Assembly (NCBI GenBank): GCA_010671965.1
Contig: JAAHIC010000252.1
Location: 1 to 6,683, forward strand
From: Leptolyngbya sp. SIO4C5
Lineage (GTDB): Bacteria > Cyanobacteriota > Cyanobacteriia > Phormidesmidales > Phormidesmidaceae
DNA length: 6,683 nt
Direction: 5' to 3'
Shown here: positions 1-5,236 of the stretch, one piece after another
How positions within the stretch are numbered: the stretch's first letter is position 1
How the letters are laid out: every line of letters starts with the position of its first letter
The notes under the pieces: model-generated
The model's database searches: none
The model's input: only the letters and a program-made list of their open reading frames with translations
Told to the model about the DNA's origin: nothing
Position numbers and translations under genes: made by a program

Positions 1-345
1 CTGACTAACTTCGGCGTCAATCTAGTGACGCTGCTGCCGGGGAGCAGTTCTGCCCTGCGCCACTGGCACGAAAAGCAAGATGAGTTCGTTTACGTTATTG
101 CTGGCACACCGACGCTGACTACCTCAGCCGGGGAGCAGCTAATGACGCCTGGTATGATGGCAGGCTTTCCGGCGGCAACAGACAACGGCCATCACCTGGT
201 TAATCGCTCTGATATCCCCGTAGTCTATCTAGAAATTGGCGATCGCACTCCCGATGATATTGCCCACTACCCAGATGACGACCTAGTGGCGCATCACGCC
301 GAAAACGGCTACGTTTTTACCCGGAAAGACGGCAGTTCTTACTGA
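1..345 (+). CDS. Cupin domain-containing protein (5' end outside window)
   Basis: This is the C-terminal 114 residues of a cupin; the reading frame is open to the window edge, so the true start lies upstream. The in-frame GTG at 25 is not a credible start because the codons before it (LTNFGVNL) continue the fold. Cupin motif 1 is visible as HWH followed by Glu (in-window residues 21, 23 and 28) and a Gly at 35. Motif 2 is GFP...GHH..N, with His64 or His65 as the fourth ligand, so a complete metal-binding set is present. The ending GDRTPDD...HYPDDDL...FTRKDGSSY is, from memory, typical of small single-domain cupins of about 150-160 residues, which would put roughly 40 residues outside the window. 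Substrate and reaction are unknown; such proteins are often annotated only as cupin. The next gene starts 33 bp downstream on the same strand, so co-transcription is possible. Confidence 0.88.
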   Translation: MTNFGVNLVTLLPGSSSALRHWHEKQDEFVYVIAGTPTLTTSAGEQLMTPGMMAGFPAATDNGHHLVNRSDIPVVYLEIGDRTPDDIAHYPDDDLVAHHAENGYVFTRKDGSSY

Positions 346-378
346 AGTTGACCAGGCAAGCCCCCCAATTTTGAGTCA

Positions 379-1023
379 ATGATGCGATCGCTAAGTCTGA
401 TCTTGTCTTTTAGCCTCACCCTAGCCGCTTGCCAAAGCGCTGCCCCCGAAGCTAGCCCCTCGCCAGCATCCTCTCTCGCCGACAGCGCTGCGCCACCGCC
501 GCCGCCTGCGGGTGCTTTTATCGGCCAGCTTCAGCCTGAGCAAACCCAGCAGCTAGAGGCTCTGGGAATAGCCGTCGCCATTCCGACTGAGGTTGGCCCT
601 GAGTTTCAGGTGGCCAAACTGGTAACGCAGCCCGCTACCCCTGATTTAGCGGCTAACTATCAAATTTTGTACCGAGACAATCGCGATCGCTGCTTTGTGA
701 TCGAATTTACCCCAGAGGGCATCGGCGGCTTACCGGAAACTGAGTTTCAGCAGCCTTTGGACTCACCGCTATTTGGTCCCGGCTATCAGCTCCACTATGG
801 GCCATATACAGACCCGCAGTTGCGATCGCAGTTTCCAGCACCGGAGTTTGCCACCGACTGGATGCTAGGCGAGTCGGGAGCCTATCGGCTGGCGGGCGCG
901 GCCTATATCAATCAGGCATTTGACAGTCAAACTAATTGCCAGGATATTTCACCAGCAGAGGCTCAACAGCTAGTGGCTTCAATGACCTATTTACAAAGTG
1001 ATTTGCTCAACGTGGCCGAATAG
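379..1023 (+). CDS. Putative secreted lipoprotein of unknown function
   Basis: This 214-residue protein begins with a short lipoprotein signal: basic Arg3, a hydrophobic stretch (residues 5-15) and the lipobox LAAC with Cys18 as the predicted lipidated residue. After processing, a low-complexity linker rich in Ala, Pro and Ser (about residues 19-46, including five consecutive prolines) leads to a folded domain from about residue 47. That domain contains two cysteines, Cys105 (in DRCFVIEF) and Cys187 (in TNCQDI), which could form a disulfide outside the cytoplasm. I do not recognise a named domain; the composition fits a cyanobacterial hypothetical lipoprotein. Translation could start at Met1 or the adjacent Met2 (382); no clear Shine-Dalgarno sequence is present, which is common in cyanobacteria. 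It lies 33 bp after the cupin gene. A HIP1 octamer overlaps the start of the gene and others lie within it. Export is well supported; function is not known. Confidence 0.85.
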   Translation: MMRSLSLILSFSLTLAACQSAAPEASPSPASSLADSAAPPPPPAGAFIGQLQPEQTQQLEALGIAVAIPTEVGPEFQVAKLVTQPATPDLAANYQILYRDNRDRCFVIEFTPEGIGGLPETEFQQPLDSPLFGPGYQLHYGPYTDPQLRSQFPAPEFATDWMLGESGAYRLAGAAYINQAFDSQTNCQDISPAEAQQLVASMTYLQSDLLNVAE

Positions 1024-1176
1024 GAGTAGCGGTAAAGCAAGTGGGGTCAACCGAATATCTGGCACAGTGTTTACCGAATTGCTTTAAGCAATCTTTATAG
1101 TGACAGCATAGTATTTTCCCGGATGTCGCTGATCTCGTTTGATATCGGCTAGCCCGCTACTCTCAGGAAGAAAGCC
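1024..1176 (+). promoter_or_regulatory. Spacer with ATTGCTT/AAGCAAT palindrome (terminator or promoter region)
   Basis: This 153-bp gap separates the lipoprotein stop from the NfeD-like start. A perfect 7-1-7 inverted repeat, ATTGCTTTAAGCAAT, lies at 1078-1092, followed by CTTTATAGT. The hairpin could weakly terminate the upstream transcript. Alternatively TTGCTT (1079-1084) and nearby AT-rich hexamers (TATAGT, TAGTAT) could be promoter parts, but no good -35/-10 pair stands out. A strong ribosome-binding sequence AGGAAG (1165-1170) sits six bases before the next ATG. Confidence 0.3.
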
Positions 1177-1425
1177 ATGACTTTTGAAACGGTAACTGAA
1201 TTCTTTCAAGCTCCTGGTTTGGGTCGGGTTGAGCGGGCCATTGTGGCTGATCAGCGAGGCCGCGTTTTCTTCAACGGCACCTACTGGCCAGCCCAGTTTT
1301 ACGATCTTGAGCAACAGGCGATCGCGGAAGCCAAAACCTGGGTCAGCGTTTTAGGCAGACGGGGGCTGACGCTGCTAGTGGTGCCGACGGTCACCACATC
1401 TGCCTATCTGGCACCTAACCGATAG
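1177..1425 (+). CDS. NfeD-like C-terminal (OB-fold) domain protein
   Basis: This 82-residue protein consists almost entirely of an NfeD-type OB-fold domain. The pattern is G.GRVERAIV..QRGRVFFNGTYWPAQ (about residues 14-42), a short helix-like segment with EQQAIAEAKTWVSVLGRRGLT (about 44-65), then the closing LLVVP strand (66-70). NfeD proteins normally carry membrane segments before this domain and work with stomatin/prohibitin-like (SPFH) partners in membrane quality control. Here there is no membrane segment and no SPFH neighbour, so it is a stand-alone soluble version and its partner is unknown. The start is well supported: AGGAAG lies six bases upstream of the ATG. An antisense reading frame over the same region (1084-1314) is considered a shadow. 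The envelope SH3 protein follows 101 bp downstream on the same strand. Confidence 0.75.
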   Translation: MTFETVTEFFQAPGLGRVERAIVADQRGRVFFNGTYWPAQFYDLEQQAIAEAKTWVSVLGRRGLTLLVVPTVTTSAYLAPNR

Positions 1426-1526
1426 GAAAGGCTGTTTGAGCAGCAAAATCACTCTGGTGGCGGTGGTGAGTCACCTGCAGCAGAGCCATACTTAAACATA
1501 GAAAGTCACTGCGGGAGCCAACGGTT

Positions 1527-2927
1527 ATGGATACCCTTGCTTACCTTCACTTACTGGTTCAGCACGAAGCAGATGACTATCCGGCTGTGACCTTATCCTG
1601 GCCGCATGTCTCCTTGCCCAATCGGGCCTGTCGGCTACTGCTGGGGGGAGCGCTGAGCGCGGCCCTGATGATGGGCGGCAGCGTTTACGCAGTTCCTGGC
1701 TATGTGGTCACTCAGGGCAACGAGTTTCAGGTAGAAGCGCGATCGGGGCCGGGTATAGACTTTGACGTGGCGCGGACCCTGTTTGAAGGGGATGCCGTCG
1801 ATCTGACTGGCAATATTCAAGACGGCTGGGCGGAGCTGTCTGATGGGACCTGGCTACCTGTAGAGCAGGTGAGGCGCAGCGTCATTCCTAATCCCGACCC
1901 AGACCCAGATCCTGACCCAGAACCGGATCCGGATCCTCCCACACCACCAGTCGATCCGGAACCGCCTCAGCCAGACCCCGAACCGCCTCAGCCAGATCCT
2001 GAGCCGCTGCCGCCCACCAACACCTGGGGCAAGGTGGTACAGGTCGATGCTTATGGCTATCGGCTCAATGCCCGCTGGGGGCCAAATACCCAGTACGGCG
2101 TAGCCCGCATCCTTAACCCTAGTGAGCAAATTCGTCTCAGCGGTCAGGTGAGCAGCAACGGCTGGATACAGCTTATTGATGGTACCTGGGTGGCAGGCAA
2201 CCTGATTGAGCCTGAGTACGGCGGTTTTAACGTACCCGATAGAACAGGCAGCGATCGCCTCAACGCCGTTGTCTCAGCCTATGGCTACAATCTCAATGTC
2301 CGCTCTGGCCCCGGCGTCACCTACAACATTGTGCGGGTGCTGGCAGACAGGCAGGCGATTGAAATTAGCGGACGCTACCGGGACGGTTGGGCCGAACTCA
2401 GCGACGGCAACTGGGTTGCGGGCAATCTGATTCGGCAGGTCGGCTCGGTTGAAGTTGATCCGCCCTCTCCACGACCACAAGACATCTCAACCATTTTGCG
2501 ATTTGGCAGCCGGGGAGACAGCGTAGTCCGCCTGCAGAATCGCCTCAAAGAGCTGAACTATCTAGGTGAGGATCAGCCCGCTGACGGACTCTATGGCAGC
2601 ACAACCGAGCAGGCCGTCATTGAGTTTCAGCGGGCACAGGGACTCCCCGTAGATGGGGTAGCAGGGGAGACAACTCTAGCCGTTCTCTTCGCAGAAACCA
2701 CGGCTAGAAAGCCAGAACCTCAGAGAACTCTGCAGGTGGGCGATCGCATTCGCTTGGTCAATGACGGTATCGGCGGCATCTTTGTCTACGAACAACCTCT
2801 GACAGACAGCCGTATTCTCAGCACTTATGCCAGCGGGACGGAAGCAACGGTCAGCCAAATTAGCGCCGATGGCTGGGTGGCTCTCAGTTCCGGTGGCTGG
2901 GTGCTGCGTGAGTTTGTAGAGTTTTAG
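1527..2927 (+). CDS. SH3 domain and peptidoglycan-binding domain envelope protein
   Basis: This 466-residue protein is probably exported and bound to the cell wall. Residues 1-33 form an unusual N-terminal extension opening MDTLAYLHLL, a motif I recall at the start of many cyanobacterial peptidoglycan-binding proteins. A hydrophobic segment follows (about 37-55) ending in VYA, which could be a late signal peptide or an anchor. Four bacterial SH3-like repeats lie at about 60-115, 167-227, 246-303 and 402-465; the second and third share [RL]N.R.GP..Y...R.L and DG.WVAGNLI, and all have a GW...L..G.W pattern. A PDPDPEP/PEPPQPD spacer (121-163) separates the first two. A PG_binding_1 domain lies at about 322-388 (LRFGSRGDSVVRLQNRLKELNYL, then DGLYGSTTEQAVIEFQ...GLPVDGVAG). 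No catalytic domain is visible, so a wall-binding or scaffold role is inferred. GGGAG at 1513-1517, nine bases upstream, supports the start. Confidence 0.88.
   Translation: MDTLAYLHLLVQHEADDYPAVTLSWPHVSLPNRACRLLLGGALSAALMMGGSVYAVPGYVVTQGNEFQVEARSGPGIDFDVARTLFEGDAVDLTGNIQDGWAELSDGTWLPVEQVRRSVIPNPDPDPDPDPEPDPDPPTPPVDPEPPQPDPEPPQPDPEPLPPTNTWGKVVQVDAYGYRLNARWGPNTQYGVARILNPSEQIRLSGQVSSNGWIQLIDGTWVAGNLIEPEYGGFNVPDRTGSDRLNAVVSAYGYNLNVRSGPGVTYNIVRVLADRQAIEISGRYRDGWAELSDGNWVAGNLIRQVGSVEVDPPSPRPQDISTILRFGSRGDSVVRLQNRLKELNYLGEDQPADGLYGSTTEQAVIEFQRAQGLPVDGVAGETTLAVLFAETTARKPEPQRTLQVGDRIRLVNDGIGGIFVYEQPLTDSRILSTYASGTEATVSQISADGWVALSSGGWVLREFVEF
1887..2015 (+). repeat. Proline/acidic linker repeats inside the SH3 gene
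   Basis: The DNA encodes a low-complexity spacer of about 43 residues: first repeated Asp-Pro pairs from 6-bp units (CCAGAC/CCAGAT type), then two tandem 21-bp units encoding EPPQPDP at 1959-1979 and 1980-2000, followed by a partial third. Such tracts usually act as extended wall-spanning spacers and often vary in length between strains through slippage. Confidence 0.8.
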
Positions 2928-3354
2928 TCATCATGCCGTAACATAGTGTGTCGCAATGCTTAAGCAATGGTGAAAGAGTTTGTTAGTGGCGGCTGATCCC
3001 CGCTACAGTTTGGGTATCAGCTAGCTGCTGCAAAAGCCTAGCTAGAGGTCATCACAGACGTTTTGCTGTTTGGTCTGTTAACCGCTTTTTGAAGGAGAAC
3101 GGTGTCAGAAAGGCGGATGACTTCACCCTGTCCAGGGTATGAGCTGAGGCCGTCAGGCAAAATCTATGGGTTGGATTGATGGCGCAGGGTTTTTACCGTT
3201 TCCCCTGCCTTGCAGTGTCCGAGGGAATGCGAAACCATTCACCAGAACAGTCTGAGGCGCTGACACAATGCAACCGCAAAGTTGAGCTAGATTTTGCCCA
3301 ACTCAGTGAGGGTCTTAGTGAGTTAATCGCCAAGACCCTTCTACTTCTCGTGCT
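2928..3354. other. Gene-free stretch rich in inverted repeats; possible structured RNA
   Basis: No convincing gene is present between the SH3 gene and the convergent sulfatase-like gene. Local stems found by eye are: GCTGAT.CCC with GGG.T.ATCAGC (2992-3000/3012-3021, one bulge), CTAGCT/AGCTAG (3021-3026/3040-3045), ACAGAC/GTCTGT (3054-3059/3073-3078), CCGCTTTTT with AGAAA(G)GCGG (3082-3090/3107-3116), ACCCTG/CAGGGT (3125-3130/3133-3138), GCAGGG/CCCTGC (3184-3189/3203-3208) and AGGGTCTT/AAGACCCT (3309-3316/3332-3339). A 10-bp palindrome TGCTTAAGCA lies at 2957-2966. None matches a riboswitch, tmRNA, RNase P RNA, SRP RNA or tRNA that I can recognise. It may be an unrecognised RNA, several terminators, or chance pairing in decaying sequence. 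Confidence 0.35.
3309..3339 (+). terminator. Candidate terminator hairpin between convergent genes
   Basis: An 8-bp perfect stem (AGGGTCTT at 3309-3316 with AAGACCCT at 3332-3339, 15-base loop) is followed on the plus strand by the pyrimidine-rich TCTACTTCTCG. There is no true T-run on either strand, so intrinsic termination would be weak. Its position, about 15 bp beyond the minus-strand sulfatase stop, suits a shared terminator for convergent transcripts. Confidence 0.3.
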
Positions 3355-4905
3355 TTAGTCTTCCAAATAGCCCAGTTCTTGTAATCGTCGCTGTACTTCA
3401 GGATCGTCAAACCCCGGTGCCCGCGTGGCTACAGCGGCTAGCGCGGCGGCGGTAGAGCGATCGCCCACAAAAGCCTGTAGGCACTCTTGCAGCACTTCCA
3501 CATTCTCCGGCAGAATATCGCTGAGGTTGAGGTCTTCGCTGGGATCCTCAACCACGTCGTAAAGCTCCACCCGATCGCATCCGGTTTCAATCAGCTTGTG
3601 GCGACCCATCCACACCGCCCGCCGGGGCTGATCGCAGGCGCGATCGCGTACCAGATCCGGCTGCCGCTTCTGCATCAGGTTGACCACGTTCTGCGGCGGA
3701 ACCGCTTCGGAAAAAACGTGATCGCTAGAGCGATCGCTCGCCTGCACCAAGCTCAGGGCCGCTTCCTCAGCCGTAGCTAGCCCCGCTGCCGCCACTGCCG
3801 TATGGAACAGGCGGCGAGTAGAAACGACCTGATTCACTCTGGCTCCCTGGGGAAGCTGATTTTGCGGATCACGAATAATCAGCGGCACCTGTACCAGTTC
3901 GTTATAAATAGACAGGCTGTGGCCCATCAGCTGCTTTTCCCCCAGGTGTTCGCCGTGATCGGCGCAGATAATTACCAGGGTCTTATCCAGTCGGCCTGAC
4001 TGTTTGAGCTGCTGGAAAAACTTGCCAAGCTGCATGTCCTGATGGGCTACTTCAGCATCGTACATGCCGTCTAAGGTCTTCTTTTGCTGCTCATCTAGCG
4101 CCCCGGTCAGCGGGGCCAGCCAGCCGTAAACATCGCTGTTGAAACGCTGCAAAAAGTTACGGGCATCCCGGTCTCTCAGCACGTGGGGCGCAAACTGCTC
4201 CACATACTGGCGGGGCGGATGGTAGGGCATGTGGGTGCCCATCAGATTGACAAAGGTAAAAATCGGCTGCTCTGGTTGGGTGCCTAGGCGATCGATCAGC
4301 AGCTTAGCCGTATCTTCTAAAGACTTAGCCGTATTGCCCTTAAAGCTCAGGGCCGTCTGCCATAGCGGCACCATCAGCGGCGTAAACGACAGGGCCAGCA
4401 GCGTGTCAGAGCGGGCAAAGGCATCCTGCACCTGGTTGAGAATTTTAGCCAAGACACCCTTAAAGAACTGACGGTAGCGCCCAATCAGGCCGGGAGACTT
4501 GCCTGCCTGGTTGGGGCGCGAGGTCAATAGGCCGCTGTAGTTCAAAAAGCTGTCAAATCCCCGGCGCAGACCATTGTTGATCACGCCGACCAGGGGATTG
4601 TTGCAAAAGCCTGCCGTGTAGTAGCCGCCTTTCTGCAGCCGCTCCGCTAGCGTCTCGGCTTGCTCAGACATCACAGAATAAGACTGAAACATCTGGTGCT
4701 CAGACGGATATAGGCCAGTGAACATAGAGGCATGAGAAGGAACCGTCCACTGGGCAGCGGCGATCGCATTGTTGAATATTGTCGCCTCAGCAGCCAGGGC
4801 ATCTAGTTGCGGGGAGGTGGGCTGGTCATAGCCATAGCAAGACAGGCGATCGGCCCGCTGGGTATCTAAAACGAGGAATAGGATGTCGGGTTGCTGAGTA
4901 GACAT
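3355..4905 (-). CDS. Sulfatase-superfamily hydrolase (Thr at nucleophile position)
   Basis: This 516-residue protein is a complete member of the sulfatase/alkaline phosphatase superfamily. The N-terminal metal site is D14 in FLVLDTQRADRL, followed by CYGY...TSPQLDALAAE. The nucleophile motif is TVPSHASMFTG (residues 54-64). THMPYHPP (224-231) provides the active-site His, and ADHGEHLGE (315-323) with GH at 328-329 supplies further metal and substrate ligands. K437 in RHKLIE matches the late conserved Lys. The C-terminal LQELGYLED tail is common in this group. Classical sulfatases have Cys or Ser at the first motif position for formylglycine; here it is Thr54, and the usual Arg is His58. Thr nucleophiles occur in phospho-transferring members of the superfamily, so phosphodiesterase or phosphotransferase activity is a real alternative to sulfate-ester hydrolysis. 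No signal peptide is seen, so it is probably cytoplasmic. There is no clear Shine-Dalgarno sequence, but the start fits the family. Confidence 0.9.
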   Translation of the reverse strand: MSTQQPDILFLVLDTQRADRLSCYGYDQPTSPQLDALAAEATIFNNAIAAAQWTVPSHASMFTGLYPSEHQMFQSYSVMSEQAETLAERLQKGGYYTAGFCNNPLVGVINNGLRRGFDSFLNYSGLLTSRPNQAGKSPGLIGRYRQFFKGVLAKILNQVQDAFARSDTLLALSFTPLMVPLWQTALSFKGNTAKSLEDTAKLLIDRLGTQPEQPIFTFVNLMGTHMPYHPPRQYVEQFAPHVLRDRDARNFLQRFNSDVYGWLAPLTGALDEQQKKTLDGMYDAEVAHQDMQLGKFFQQLKQSGRLDKTLVIICADHGEHLGEKQLMGHSLSIYNELVQVPLIIRDPQNQLPQGARVNQVVSTRRLFHTAVAAAGLATAEEAALSLVQASDRSSDHVFSEAVPPQNVVNLMQKRQPDLVRDRACDQPRRAVWMGRHKLIETGCDRVELYDVVEDPSEDLNLSDILPENVEVLQECLQAFVGDRSTAAALAAVATRAPGFDDPEVQRRLQELGYLED

Positions 4906-5038
4906 ATCAGAAAATTTAAAGGTCGAAGACCAGAGAAATAACCGCTCTATAAATGGATTTAAGCTGCATTTACCCTAGCGTATGGGGAACTGGCTGTAGA
5001 GTCTCTACGGATGGATTTTGTCTGCTGGCTTAGCTCGC

Positions 5039-5069
5039 AGGTAGGGTAGAGCGTTAGCGCAACCCGGCG
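5039..5069 (-). repeat. Degenerate copy of a cyanobacterial interspersed repeat
   Basis: Read on the minus strand, the segment contains GGGTTGCGCTAACGCTCTAC then CCTACCTGCG. It closely resembles the short repeat of the form GGGTTGCGCTAACGCTCAAC-CCAACCTAC that I recall scattered between genes in many filamentous cyanobacteria. GCAACCC (5059-5065) can also pair with GGGTTGC (5088-5094). The family assignment is from memory and unverified. Confidence 0.4.
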
Positions 5070-5171
5070 CAGAACTTCACCCCTGCTGGGTTGCACTGTC
5101 CTGCCCACAGCTTACTTAAACCTGCCTTCACTTAAATTCAAGCTAGAGCAATTAGCTTAAAGGCGGCTGAG

Positions 5172-5190
5172 ATTGAGAATAATTCTCAAT
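5172..5190. promoter_or_regulatory. Fur-box-like perfect 9-1-9 palindrome
   Basis: The sequence ATTGAGAATAATTCTCAAT is a perfect inverted repeat around one central base. Its core, TGAGAAT-A-ATTCTCA, fits the 7-1-7 Fur box pattern (TGATAAT-N-ATTATCA) with one substitution in each arm, and resembles iron boxes described for cyanobacterial FurA. It is 267 bp upstream of the sulfatase-like start and 46 bp beyond the stop of the CSP41b-like gene. The nearest gene it could control is the sulfatase-like one, or an unannotated transcript. It does not resemble a terminator, since the stem is AT-rich and no T-run follows. Confidence 0.6.
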
Positions 5191-5236
5191 TAGAAATTTA
5201 TCACACTGGCCGCTTCATCTGGAGTCCTCTCTGAAC

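Larger units (their letters stand above)
4906..5236. other. 331-bp intergenic region between the two minus-strand genes
   Basis: This region is upstream of the sulfatase-like gene and downstream of the CSP41b-like gene. It contains a Fur-like palindrome (5172-5190), a 6-bp hairpin AAGCTA/TAGCTT (5140-5145/5153-5158), a degenerate interspersed repeat (about 5039-5069) and a small GTAGA/TCTAC inverted repeat (4996-5008). GGTC/GACC also pairs just before the sulfatase start. A weak minus-strand -10-like TATAGA lies about 40 bp before the sulfatase start, with no recognisable -35. No convincing gene is seen; the longest plus-strand peptide noticed (4953 onward, 26 residues) lacks a ribosome-binding site. 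Confidence 0.6.

Noticed and set aside
25..27. GTG as the start of the cupin gene
   Set aside because: The frame continues upstream with residues that fit the cupin fold, so the gene is truncated by the window edge.
1084..1314. Minus-strand 76-residue reading frame
   Set aside because: It is antisense to the NfeD-like gene, which has family motifs and a strong ribosome site; no family was recognised for the antisense product.
3176..3358. Plus-strand 60-residue reading frame (TTG or ATG start) overlapping the end of the sulfatase-like gene
   Set aside because: No Shine-Dalgarno sequence, no recognisable domain, and it runs through the candidate terminator hairpin into the convergent gene.
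3487..3780. Plus-strand reading frame antisense to the sulfatase-like gene
   Set aside because: It overlaps a well-supported gene and shows no domain; it is explained as a shadow frame.
4953..5033. Plus-strand 26-residue peptide in the spacer
   Set aside because: No ribosome site, no recognised family, and the length is easily reached by chance.
5172..5190. Palindrome as an intrinsic terminator for the CSP41b-like gene
   Set aside because: The stem is AT-rich with almost no loop and no T-run follows on the minus strand; the pattern fits an operator better.
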